Of a stretch of 22,319 nt of DNA, positions 14,150-21,791 are shown piece after piece. Position 1 is the first letter of the stretch, and each line of letters opens with the position of its first letter. A program made the translations under genes and the position numbers. The stretch spans positions 1-22,319 of the forward strand of contig JAJRSX010000077.1 of the NCBI GenBank assembly GCA_024278555.1. The letters run 5' to 3'. The DNA comes from a bacterium. GTDB taxonomy: Bacteria; CG2-30-53-67; CG2-30-70-394. The notes under the pieces were generated by a model. The model made no database searches. It had not been told where the DNA came from and saw only the letters and a program-made list of their open reading frames with translations.

Positions 14150-14746
14150 ATGTCCGACACCACCACCGATCCGGCCCTCGCCGCCATCGACCAGTTCATC
14201 GCCGAGCAGGCCATCGACCGCGACCAGGCAGGCTGGCGCGAACGTCTGCCGGCGCCACCCCAGGTCGTGTGCGATAGCGACCACCGCTACCTGTGGAAGC
14301 TCGAAACCAACAAAGGAACGATCACCGTCCGCCTCATGCCCGAGGTGGCGCCGATGCACGTGAGCTCGACCCTCTACCTCACCCGCCTCGGCTTCTACGA
14401 CGGCCTCTCCTTCCACCGGGTGATCACCGACTTCATGGCCCAGGGGGGCTGCCCGCGCGGCACCGGCACCGGCGGCCCCGGCTACCAGTACAACGGCGAG
14501 TTCGACCCAGCAGTACGCCACGACCGGCCCGGCCTCCTCTCCATGGCCAACGCCGGCCCCGGCACCGACGGCTCGCAGTTCTTCCTCACCTTCGTCCCCA
14601 CCACCTGGCTCGACGGCAAGCACACCATCTTCGGCGAGGTCATCGAGGGGCTGGAGGTCCTCCGGGCCCTGGAGCAGTGCGGTTCCGCCAACGGCCAGAC
14701 CAGCGAGCCCCTGGCCATCGAGGAGGCGACGATCGTGGTGAGGTAG
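14150..14746 (+). CDS. Cyclophilin-type peptidyl-prolyl cis-trans isomerase
   Basis: Catalyses prolyl bond isomerisation during protein folding. 198 residues: an extra N-terminal segment of about 50 residues, then a full cyclophilin domain (about 50-198). Catalytic and binding motifs seen: FHRVITDFMAQGG (Arg and Gln of the active site), MANAGPGTDGSQFF, and TTWLDGKHTIFGEV. The Trp before LDGKH is the residue linked to cyclosporin A binding in eukaryotic cyclophilins. No signal peptide, so cytosolic. Start ATG 14150 has AGGAG 7 bases upstream; the frame is open further upstream to 13976, but that part has no domain character. Transcribed alone, divergently from the lipoprotein gene. Confidence 0.93.
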   Translation: MSDTTTDPALAAIDQFIAEQAIDRDQAGWRERLPAPPQVVCDSDHRYLWKLETNKGTITVRLMPEVAPMHVSSTLYLTRLGFYDGLSFHRVITDFMAQGGCPRGTGTGGPGYQYNGEFDPAVRHDRPGLLSMANAGPGTDGSQFFLTFVPTTWLDGKHTIFGEVIEGLEVLRALEQCGSANGQTSEPLAIEEATIVVR

Positions 14747-14771
14747 GAGGGGGGTGCACCCCCGACCCAGG

Positions 14772-14793
14772 CATGAAGGGCCTGCCCTTCATG
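14772..14793. repeat. REP-like hairpin after the cyclophilin gene
   Basis: CATGAAGGGC (14772-14781), CT, GCCCTTCATG (14784-14793), perfect. The inner GAAGGGC-CT-GCCCTTC is identical to that of the hairpin at 19640-19663 after the RND gene. No T run follows, so it is not a standard terminator. A short GGGGGTGCACCCCC palindrome lies just upstream (14750-14765). Confidence 0.6.
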
Positions 14794-15274
14794 GCTGAGA
14801 GGATCAGCGGAAATAGCAATGCAGGCCAAGTACGGCGTCGCTCCACGCCTCGGCCGGGAGGTGGAGGGCTCCCGGAAGGGATCTTTCACCACAGAGAAAC
14901 GGAGGGCACAGAGAACTCCATTAGAAACACGACTTTGCGCCGTCCTCTTGCACGGCAACCCCGTGGCGCTCCGTTGCGAGGCCCAAGAGGAGGAACGCAC
15001 CTCTCCTTTGCAGTTCTCTGTTCCTTTGCAGTTCTCTGTGTCCTCTGTGTCTCTGTGGTGAAATCGCCTTCCAGGCTCGCGCCGTGATCACCTCGTGACT
15101 CCCTCGACCCTGTTAGCGGTCTCCCCTCCCCCCGGAATCTTGCCCTCTTTCCGATTGCCCGTCGCCGGGCATGAGCTAAGGACAATCGCCATCTCTTGAG
15201 ATGCCGGCGTCGGTCGGCTGAAGCCGACCCTACGGTCTGGTAACCCCATCTTGTTTCCGCTGATCCTCTGAGCC
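14793..15274. repeat. Nested inverted-repeat cassette, 482 bp, no gene
   Basis: This is most of the gene-free stretch 14747-15332. Outer pair: 14793-14813 against 15254-15274, 20 of 21 matching (centre AGAGGATCAGCGG). Inner pair: 14884-14917 against 15030-15063, 31 of 34 matching (TTTCACCACAGAGA ... ACAGAGAACT). Next to the right inner arm is an 18-bp direct repeat (CCTTTGCAGTTCTCTG, 15005 and 15023). A further hairpin, GGTCGGCT-GA-AGCCGACC, lies at 15212-15229. No convincing coding frame crosses it. It may be a decayed MITE-like insertion or a cluster of independent palindromic repeats. Confidence 0.65.
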
Positions 15275-15332
15275 TCAGGGTCGATGCCCCCCCGCCCGGG
15301 ATCGCGGGCGCAACCCACTCCTACCCTCCCCC

Positions 15333-16439
15333 ATGTTCCCCCTCCTCATCCTCATCCTCACCCTCCTCACCGCGCCCCTCCTCCCCGCCCTCGCCCGGCC
15401 GCCGGCGCCGGTGGTCACCGCAGTGGTGGAACGCGGCGCGACCCGCGCCGAGGTCGTGGTGGTGGGGAGCGTCGAGCCGGACCGCTCGGTGGCGGTTGCC
15501 GCCGAGGTGGCCGGCGCGGTGGCGGCGGTCGAGGCGCGGCGCGGCGACACGGTCGCCGAGGGGGAGGTCCTGGTACGCCTGCGGCCCCGACCGGTGGAGC
15601 TGCAGCTCACCGAGGCACGGGCACGTCTGGCGGAGGTGGAGGCGCGGCTCACCCGCGCCACCGCCGATACCGCGCGCAGCGAGCGCCTCTTCGCCCGCAC
15701 CCTGGTGGCGGAGCAAGAGGTGGACGCGACCCGCGCCGACCGCGACGCCTTGGGCCACCGGCGCGACGCGGCCAAGGCGCAGATCGCCCGCCTCGAAGAC
15801 AGCCTCGCCCACATGGTGGTGCGCGCCCCCTTCGCCGGGCGCGTGGTGGCGGAGCGCGCCGAGGTGGGGGCGTGGGTGGGGGTGGGCGACCCGGTGGCGG
15901 AGGTGGTCGCCCTCGACCCGGTGCGAATCCGCCTGCCGGTCCCCGAGCAGGCGGTAAGCGGTCTCAGGGTGGGCCAGCCGGTGACCATCCGTGCCAACGC
16001 CGTCGGCGAGAAGCGCACCGGCCGCATCGTCGCCATCGTCCCGCGCGCCGACGCCGAGGCCCGCACCTTCCCGGTGGAGGTGGCGGTGGCGAACCCGGAC
16101 GGCCGGCTGCTCCCCGGCATGGTCGCCCGCGCCCGGCTCCCCGGCCCGCGCCTCGCCGACGCGCTGCTCATCCCCAAGGACGCGGTCGTCGCCGGCCGCC
16201 ACGGCGACACGGTGGTGCGGGTCACCGACAACCTCGCCCGGATCGTGGCGGTGGAGGTGGTGGGAGAGACGGGGACCCGCGTGGCGGTGCGCCCGGTGGG
16301 TGACACGCTCGCCGCCGGCGACCGGGTGGTGGTGCGGGGCAACGAGCGGCTGCGCTCCGGCCAACGGGTCAGCGAGGCAAATACCACCGCGGAGGGTGGC
16401 GACGACACGGCCAAGGGCACCGTGGCCGGACCGCCATGA
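15333..16439 (+). CDS. RND efflux periplasmic adaptor (membrane fusion protein)
   Basis: Joins an RND pump to an outer-membrane channel. 368 residues. Signal peptide 1-21 (MFPLLILILTLLTAPLLPALA), apparently without a lipobox Cys. Then VVVVGSVEPDRSVAVAAEVAG, a lipoyl half (VEARRGDTVAEGEVLVRL), a helical hairpin (about 85-150, ARARLAEVEARLTRA ... TLVAEQEVDATRADRDA), the second lipoyl half (MVVRAPFAGRVVAERAEVGAWV), a beta-barrel (VRIRLPVPEQAV) and a membrane-proximal domain (IPKDAVVAGRHGDTVVRV). Its stop overlaps the start of the RND gene (ATGA). No good ribosome binding site or promoter is visible upstream; the preceding 586 bp are repeats. Confidence 0.93.
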   Translation: MFPLLILILTLLTAPLLPALARPPAPVVTAVVERGATRAEVVVVGSVEPDRSVAVAAEVAGAVAAVEARRGDTVAEGEVLVRLRPRPVELQLTEARARLAEVEARLTRATADTARSERLFARTLVAEQEVDATRADRDALGHRRDAAKAQIARLEDSLAHMVVRAPFAGRVVAERAEVGAWVGVGDPVAEVVALDPVRIRLPVPEQAVSGLRVGQPVTIRANAVGEKRTGRIVAIVPRADAEARTFPVEVAVANPDGRLLPGMVARARLPGPRLADALLIPKDAVVAGRHGDTVVRVTDNLARIVAVEVVGETGTRVAVRPVGDTLAAGDRVVVRGNERLRSGQRVSEANTTAEGGDDTAKGTVAGPP

Positions 16440-19400
16440 GCCCCATCGAGGCGGCGATCCGGCGGCCGGTGGCGGTGGCGGTGGGGGTCCTGCTCCTCGC
16501 CCTCTTCGGTCTGCTCGCCCTCGCCGCCCTGCCGGTCCAGCTCACCCCGGAGGTGACCCGGCCGCAGATCACCGTCTCCACCGACTGGCCGGGCGCGGCA
16601 CCGGCGGAGGTCGAACGGGAGGTCGTCCAACGCCAGGAGGACGCCCTCAAGGGGGTGGAGGGGGTGGTGGAGATGCGCTCCGCGTCCAGCGAGGGGAGCG
16701 GCCGGGTGGTCCTCACCTTCCGCCCGGGGACCGACATGGACGCCGCCGCCCTGCGCGTCTCCAACCACCTGAGCCAGGTGCGCACCACCCCGGTGGATGC
16801 GGAGCGGCCGGTGATCTCCACGGTGAACACGGAAAACCAGGCGATCGCCTGGTTCGCCCTGCGCGCCCTGCCGGGAAATACCGAGCCGGTGGACCACTAC
16901 CAGCGCCTCGCCGAGGACCTCATCAAGGCGCGCTTCGAGCGAGTCCCGGGGGTGGCCAGGTCGAACGTCTTCGGCGGCCGCGACCGGGAGCTGCAGGTAG
17001 TCGTCGACCCGGTGCGCCTCGCCGCCCACGGCGTCACCGTCGCCGAGCTCGCCGCCACCCTGGCGCGGGAGAGCGTCAACCGCTCCGCCGGCACCCTCGA
17101 CGAGGGCAAGCGGCGCTACCGGGTGCGCACGGTGGGCGAGCTCACCACCCCCGAGGCGGTGGCGCAGGTCGCCATCCCCACCGCCACCGGCGAACGGATC
17201 ACCGTCGGCGACATCGCCACCACCCGCCTCGGCTACACCCGCGCCACCTCCGTGGTCCACCAGAACGGCGTCCAGGCGGTCGCCCTCAACTGCCTGCGCG
17301 CCCCGGGCGCCAACGTCATCGAGGTGATGGCGGGGCTACAAGCCGCGGTGGCGGAGCTCAACACGGGGCCGCTGGCCGATCGCGGCCTGGTCCTCGAGCA
17401 GGTCTACGACGAGACCGGCTACATCCGTGCCGCCATCCACCTGGTGGTGCAGAACGTCTGGCTCGGCGGCTCCCTGGCCATCGGCGTCCTCCTGCTCTTC
17501 CTGCGCGCGGTGCGCCCCACCGCGGTGGTGGCGGTGTCGATCCCGATCTCGGTGGTCGGCACCTTCCTGGTGATGCGCGCCACCGGCCGCACCCTCAACG
17601 TGATCTCCCTTGCCGGCCTCGCCTTCGCCACCGGCATGGTGGTGGACAACGCCATCGTCGTGCTCGAAAACATCTTCCGCCACCACCAGCAGGGGGAGAG
17701 CCCGGCGCGAGCGGCGCTCGACGGCACCCGCGAGGTGTGGGGGGCGGTCCTCGCCTCGACCCTGACCACCATCGCCGTCTTTCTGCCGATCCTCTTCGTC
17801 GCCCAGGAGGCAGGGCAGCTCTTCCGCGACCTCGCCATCGCCATCTGCGGCGCGGTGGGGCTGTCGCTCGTCGTCTCGGTGACGGTGATCCCCGCCCTCG
17901 CCGCCCTGCTGCTGGCCGGCGGCCGGGCCGAGCGGGCCGAGCGGCGCGGGGCACCGTCGCGGATCGCCGCCGCCATCGGCGGCGCGGCCGCCACCATCAG
18001 CCGCCGGCCCCTGTTGCGCCTCGCCACCCTCACCGGACTCACCGCCGTCGCCGTCGCCCTCGCCGTGGCCCTGGCGCCGCCCCCCGAGTACCTCCCCGCC
18101 GGCAACCGCAACCTCCTCATCGCCATGCTCCTGCCGCCGCCGGGGATGAACCTGGGGGAGCTCCAGCGCATCTCCGACGGAGTGGAGCGCGATCTCGCCC
18201 CCCTGTGGGGTGACGACGCCGCCCTCCGCCACGGCGCCCCGGCGGTCGCCAACTTCTTCTCGGTCACCTCACCGCGGCGCCTCTTCATGGGGCTCGCCGC
18301 GCGCACCCCGGCGCGGGTGCGCGAGCTGATCCCGGTGGTCCGGGCGCGCCTGGCACGCGAGCCGGGGATGATCGCGGTGGTCACCCAGGCGTCGCTCTTC
18401 GGCCGGGTCGTCTCCGGCGGCCGTACCATCGACCTGGCGATCACCGGCAGCAGCCTGCCACCGATCCTCGACGTGGCGCGCGATGCCTACGGCCGCCTGC
18501 GCGACCGCCTCCCCGACGCCCAGGTCCGTCCCACCCCGGGGCTCGAGCTCGGCAACCCGGAGCTACGCCTCACCCCGAACCGCCTGCGCCTCGCCGAGAT
18601 GAGAGTGAGCGCCCGCGACCTGGCGCTCACCGTCGACGCGGTGGTCGACGGGGTGCGCGTCACCACCGTGCGGGTCGACGGCGAAGAGATCGACCTGAAG
18701 TTCGAGGGTGATCCGGCGGCGATCGCCCACACCCAATCCCTGGCGCGGCTGCCGATCCGCACCCCGGGCGGCCGGATCGTCCCGGTGGGAGAGCTCGCCT
18801 TCCTCCGCCTCGCCCCCGGCCCGGCGGAGATCCACCACCTCGAACGGGAGCGGGCGATCACCCTGCAGGTGCGGCCACCGCGCACCCTGCCCCTGGCCGC
18901 GGCGATGGCGCAGATCGACGCCGAGGTCATCACCCCCCTGCGCCAGGCGGGCCGTCTTGGCGGCGCGGTGCGGGCGCAGCTCTCCGGGACCGCGGACAAG
19001 CTGCGAACCACCTTCGACGTGGTAAAGGGCAACTTCGTCCTGGCGGTGGCGATCACCTACCTGCTCATGGCCGCCCTCTTCGATTCCTTCCTCTTCCCGG
19101 TGGCGATCCTCTTCTCCGTGCCCCTGGCGGTGGCCGGCGGCCTCCTCGGCCTGTGGCTGGTGAGCCACCTGATCGCCTACCAGGCGCTCGACATGCTCAC
19201 CATGGTCGGCTTCATCCTCCTCGCCGGCACCGTGGTGAACAACGCCATCCTCATCGTCCACCGGGCGCTCCAGCTCGGCCGCGCCGGGGTGGAGCGCCAC
19301 GCCGCCCTCGGCGAGGCGGTCACCGGCCGGGTGCGTCCCATCTTCATGTCGGTGGCCACCACGGTCACCGGCATGCTGCCCCTGGTCCTCTTCCCCGGCG

Positions 19401-19540
19401 CCGGCAGCGAGCTCTACCGGGGGCTCGGCGGGGTAGTGGTGGGCGGCCTGATCGTCTCCACCCTCTTCACCCTCCTGTTGGTCCCCGCCGCCTTCTCCCT
19501 GCTCACCGCCCTGCGCCTCCCCTTCCGCGGTGACGACTAG
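16436..19540 (+). CDS. RND efflux transporter permease
   Basis: Proton-driven inner-membrane pump of the HAE/AcrB superfamily, 1034 residues, full length. N-terminal MSPIEAAIRRPVAVAVGVLLL starts the first membrane helix. Two periplasmic porter loops follow (about 35-335 and 550-870), each after TM1 or TM7. TM4 carries GMVVDNAIVVLEN (about 400-412): the first of the AcrB Asp pair is kept, the second is Asn. TM10 has GTVVNNAILIVHRAL where AcrB has a Lys, again Asn. Both changes occur in a recognised branch of RND proteins, so I infer a working pump with a different proton-relay set. The substrate cannot be read from sequence. Translationally coupled to the adaptor; no outer-membrane partner gene in the same unit. 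Confidence 0.93.
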   Translation: MSPIEAAIRRPVAVAVGVLLLALFGLLALAALPVQLTPEVTRPQITVSTDWPGAAPAEVEREVVQRQEDALKGVEGVVEMRSASSEGSGRVVLTFRPGTDMDAAALRVSNHLSQVRTTPVDAERPVISTVNTENQAIAWFALRALPGNTEPVDHYQRLAEDLIKARFERVPGVARSNVFGGRDRELQVVVDPVRLAAHGVTVAELAATLARESVNRSAGTLDEGKRRYRVRTVGELTTPEAVAQVAIPTATGERITVGDIATTRLGYTRATSVVHQNGVQAVALNCLRAPGANVIEVMAGLQAAVAELNTGPLADRGLVLEQVYDETGYIRAAIHLVVQNVWLGGSLAIGVLLLFLRAVRPTAVVAVSIPISVVGTFLVMRATGRTLNVISLAGLAFATGMVVDNAIVVLENIFRHHQQGESPARAALDGTREVWGAVLASTLTTIAVFLPILFVAQEAGQLFRDLAIAICGAVGLSLVVSVTVIPALAALLLAGGRAERAERRGAPSRIAAAIGGAAATISRRPLLRLATLTGLTAVAVALAVALAPPPEYLPAGNRNLLIAMLLPPPGMNLGELQRISDGVERDLAPLWGDDAALRHGAPAVANFFSVTSPRRLFMGLAARTPARVRELIPVVRARLAREPGMIAVVTQASLFGRVVSGGRTIDLAITGSSLPPILDVARDAYGRLRDRLPDAQVRPTPGLELGNPELRLTPNRLRLAEMRVSARDLALTVDAVVDGVRVTTVRVDGEEIDLKFEGDPAAIAHTQSLARLPIRTPGGRIVPVGELAFLRLAPGPAEIHHLERERAITLQVRPPRTLPLAAAMAQIDAEVITPLRQAGRLGGAVRAQLSGTADKLRTTFDVVKGNFVLAVAITYLLMAALFDSFLFPVAILFSVPLAVAGGLLGLWLVSHLIAYQALDMLTMVGFILLAGTVVNNAILIVHRALQLGRAGVERHAALGEAVTGRVRPIFMSVATTVTGMLPLVLFPGAGSELYRGLGGVVVGGLIVSTLFTLLLVPAAFSLLTALRLPFRGDD

Positions 19541-19639
19541 CGGCCGGCATGACGCCGGGGCTACGGCGCCGGGTAGCCCCGCGACCCGGGAGGAAGTGGC
19601 CCATCAAGGGGGAGGAGCCGGCTCCTGCCGGCGATTCAG

Positions 19640-19715
19640 GCCCGAAGGGCCTGCCCTTCGGGCGGCTCAGGATTCAAGACCGCGCCCATGGCGCGGGTCG
19701 CGAGCGGGAGCTCGC
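19640..19715. repeat. REP-like hairpin cluster between RND gene and tetR
   Basis: Three hairpins in 76 bp: GCCCGAAGGGC-CT-GCCCTTCGGGC (19640-19663), CGCGCC-CAT-GGCGCG (19681-19695, partly overlapping ends), and GCGAGC-GGGA-GCTCGC (19700-19715), the last followed by TCCTACC. This is a common layout of bacterial REP elements. The first shares its core with the hairpin at 14772. The rest of 19541-19767 shows nothing else I can name. Confidence 0.6.
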
Positions 19716-19767
19716 TCCTACCTCGCCCCCACCTGCTCGGCGCCCCGGAACAGAACTTCGATTCTGC

Positions 19768-19790
19768 TATTGAAATGCTCACTTTCAATA
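19768..19790. promoter_or_regulatory. Probable TetR operator overlapping the tetR promoter
   Basis: Perfect inverted repeat TATTGAAA (19768-19775), 7-nt spacer, TTTCAATA (19783-19790), 16 bp before the tetR start codon. It overlaps a promoter TTGAAA (19770-19775), 17-nt spacer, CATACT (19793-19798), so a bound dimer would block transcription. This is the standard layout of a self-repressing TetR regulator. Confidence 0.68.
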
Positions 19791-19806
19791 ACCATACTCC
19801 CGAGTC

Positions 19807-20433
19807 GTGATCTCCTCCAACCCCTCCCCGCTGAACCGCCGTGAGCGCGAGCGTGCCGCCCGCCGCGGGGAGCTCCTCGCCGCCGCCGAGGCACTCTTCC
19901 ACGAGCGCGGCTACCAGGGGACCACCATGGCCGCCCTCGCCGAGGCGGTCGAGCTCCCCCTGGCGACCATCTACACCCTCTTCCCCGCCAAGGAGCAGAT
20001 CTACTTCACCCTCATCGAGGAGCGCGCCGCCGACCTCTTCGCCACGGTGGAGGCGGCCTCCAGCGAGGCCGAGCCGGGGCTGGCGCGGCTGCTCGCGGTG
20101 GTCGAGCGGGTGGTCGCCTTCTTCGAGGACCACCGCGCCTTCTTCCAGCTCTTCATCTCCACCCGCTCCGGCTTTGAGTGGACGGTAAAGGACGACCTGG
20201 GGGAGGCGGTGAACCGGATCTACAACCGGTACCTCGACCTGATGGAGTCCATCGTCACCGAGGCGATCGCCCGCGGCGAGGTAAAGCCGCTCCCGGCCGG
20301 CGAGATCACCCACGCCATCGCCGGCCTGATGAACGCCTTCATCTTCCAGTGGGTGGTGGAACGCACCGACCGCCCCCTGGCCGACCAGCTCCCGGTCCTG
20401 ACGGAGCTCCTGCTGCACGGAGTGGCCCCATGA
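19807..20433 (+). CDS. TetR-family transcriptional repressor of the adjacent efflux operon
   Basis: 208 residues. The N-terminal DNA-binding domain is canonical: RRGELLAAAEALFHERGYQG, then the helix-turn-helix TTMAALAEAVELPLATIYTLF and PAKEQIYF (about 15-65). The C-terminal ligand/dimer domain is all-helical (ARLLAVVERVVAFFEDHRAF ... ITHAIAGLMNAFIFQWVVE). GTG 19807 is the only reasonable start; there is no ribosome binding site between the promoter and the GTG, and the predicted transcript starts at most a few bases upstream, so it may be leaderless. It overlaps the tolC-like gene by ATGA, so it is first in a repressor-channel-adaptor operon that it probably represses itself. The inducer is unknown. 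Confidence 0.93.
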   Translation: MISSNPSPLNRRERERAARRGELLAAAEALFHERGYQGTTMAALAEAVELPLATIYTLFPAKEQIYFTLIEERAADLFATVEAASSEAEPGLARLLAVVERVVAFFEDHRAFFQLFISTRSGFEWTVKDDLGEAVNRIYNRYLDLMESIVTEAIARGEVKPLPAGEITHAIAGLMNAFIFQWVVERTDRPLADQLPVLTELLLHGVAP

Positions 20434-21791
20434 CCCGCCACCTCATCCCCCTCCTCATCCTGGCCGTGGCCGTGCCGGCCGCAGCGGGCGGGCGGCTTAC
20501 TCTCGGCCGCGCCCTCACCCTCGCCCGCTCCGGCCCGGTGGTGGCGGCGGCCGCGGCGGCGATCGACGAGGCCGCCACCCTAAGGGCCCAAGCGCGCAGT
20601 GCCTTTCGCCCCCACCTCGACCTCGCCGGGAGCTATGTGCAGCGGGCCCGCGACCCGGGGATCCGGGTGATGCCGGGCACCTTCGGAAACCCTGACGCCC
20701 TCGGCTTTCCGGCCAGCGAGCGCGATGTGTGGGTCGCCTCGGTGGAGCTCACCCAGCTCCTCTGGGACGGTGGCCGCACCCGCGCGCTGCTGGCCGCCGC
20801 CGGCCACGCCCGCGAGGCCGCGGCCGCCGGGCGCGAGGCGGCGGCGCGAACAGTGGAGCGGGCGACAATCGAGACCTACGCCGGGGCGGTGGCGGCGGCG
20901 CGACTCACCGAGGCGGCAGAGAAGCAGGTGGAGGAGCTCGATGCGGTGGTTGCCCAGGTGGAGGCCCTGGTAGACCAAGAGCAGCTCCCGGAGGCGGACC
21001 GGTTACAGGCACAAGCCGCGGCGGCCCAGGCCCGTCTGGTCCTCATCGACGCCCGCGCCCGCGAAGCCCGTGCCCTCGCCTCACTCGAGGAGCTGGTGGG
21101 GCAGGTGGTAACGACGGTGGCGCCCCTGCCGGAGCTGGCGGAGCCCGCCTCCCTGAACACCGCCGGGTGGGTGGCGCGCGCCGAGCGACGGCGGCCGGAA
21201 CTCACCGCCCTCGCGGATGAAGCGGCGGCGCGAACCGCCCGCGCGGCGGCGGCGCGGGCCGGCCGGCGGCCGAGCCTATTGCTCACCGGCGGCGCGAGCC
21301 ACGTGGAGGACGACTTCCAGCTCCACCAGAACAACGCCGAGGCCACCGTGGCAGTGCGCATCCCGATCTTCGAGGGGGGGCTGGCGAAGGCGCAGGCTGC
21401 GGAGCAGGAGGCGGCGGCCCGCCGAATCAACGCCCAGCTCGACGCGCTGCACCGCCAGATCCGCCGTGAGGTGGAAGACGGCGTCACCCGCCTGGGCGCG
21501 GCGCGCCAGACGGTGGCGACGAGCCACGCGGCCCGCGCCGCGGCAGAGGAGGCGCTGCGCCAGGCGCGGCTGCGCTACAAGGAGGGGCTGATTACCAACC
21601 GCGAGCTCCTCGACGCCGAGGCGGTGGCGGTGGCCGCCCGCCAGCGGCTGGCGGTGGCGGTGGCGGAGCGGGTCGCCGCCCGCCTCGCCCTGGAAAATCT
21701 GACCGGCCGCGACGTCACCGCCGCGGTGGTGACCCATGAGGAGGCGGCGCCCAAGGCCGCCCCGGCAGAGAGGGAGGCGAGCCATGGCTGA
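20430..21791 (+). CDS. TolC-family outer-membrane efflux channel
   Basis: Outer-membrane exit duct for a tripartite pump. 453 residues, typical length. Signal peptide about 1-20 (LIPLLILAVAVPAAAGG, no lipobox). Two OEP repeats: the first with LTLGRALTLARSGPVVAAAAA, FRPHLDLAGSYVQ and VELTQLLWDGGRTRALLAAA, then a long Ala-rich helical stretch (QVEELDAVVAQVEALVDQEQ); the second with RPSLLLTGGASHVEDDFQ, VAVRIPIFEGGLAKAQAAEQ, RLRYKEGLITNRELLDAE and ARLALENLTG. Starts inside the end of tetR (ATGA) and overlaps the next gene by 8 bp. It could also serve the RND pair upstream, which lacks a channel gene. Confidence 0.92.
   Translation: MTRHLIPLLILAVAVPAAAGGRLTLGRALTLARSGPVVAAAAAAIDEAATLRAQARSAFRPHLDLAGSYVQRARDPGIRVMPGTFGNPDALGFPASERDVWVASVELTQLLWDGGRTRALLAAAGHAREAAAAGREAAARTVERATIETYAGAVAAARLTEAAEKQVEELDAVVAQVEALVDQEQLPEADRLQAQAAAAQARLVLIDARAREARALASLEELVGQVVTTVAPLPELAEPASLNTAGWVARAERRRPELTALADEAAARTARAAAARAGRRPSLLLTGGASHVEDDFQLHQNNAEATVAVRIPIFEGGLAKAQAAEQEAAARRINAQLDALHRQIRREVEDGVTRLGAARQTVATSHAARAAAEEALRQARLRYKEGLITNRELLDAEAVAVAARQRLAVAVAERVAARLALENLTGRDVTAAVVTHEEAAPKAAPAEREASHG

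Noticed and set aside
14819-15087. Small frame with peptide FAVLCVLCVSVV after the cyclophilin gene
   Set aside because: It is the translation of the CTCTGTG-type inverted repeat, a well-known kind of false gene call.
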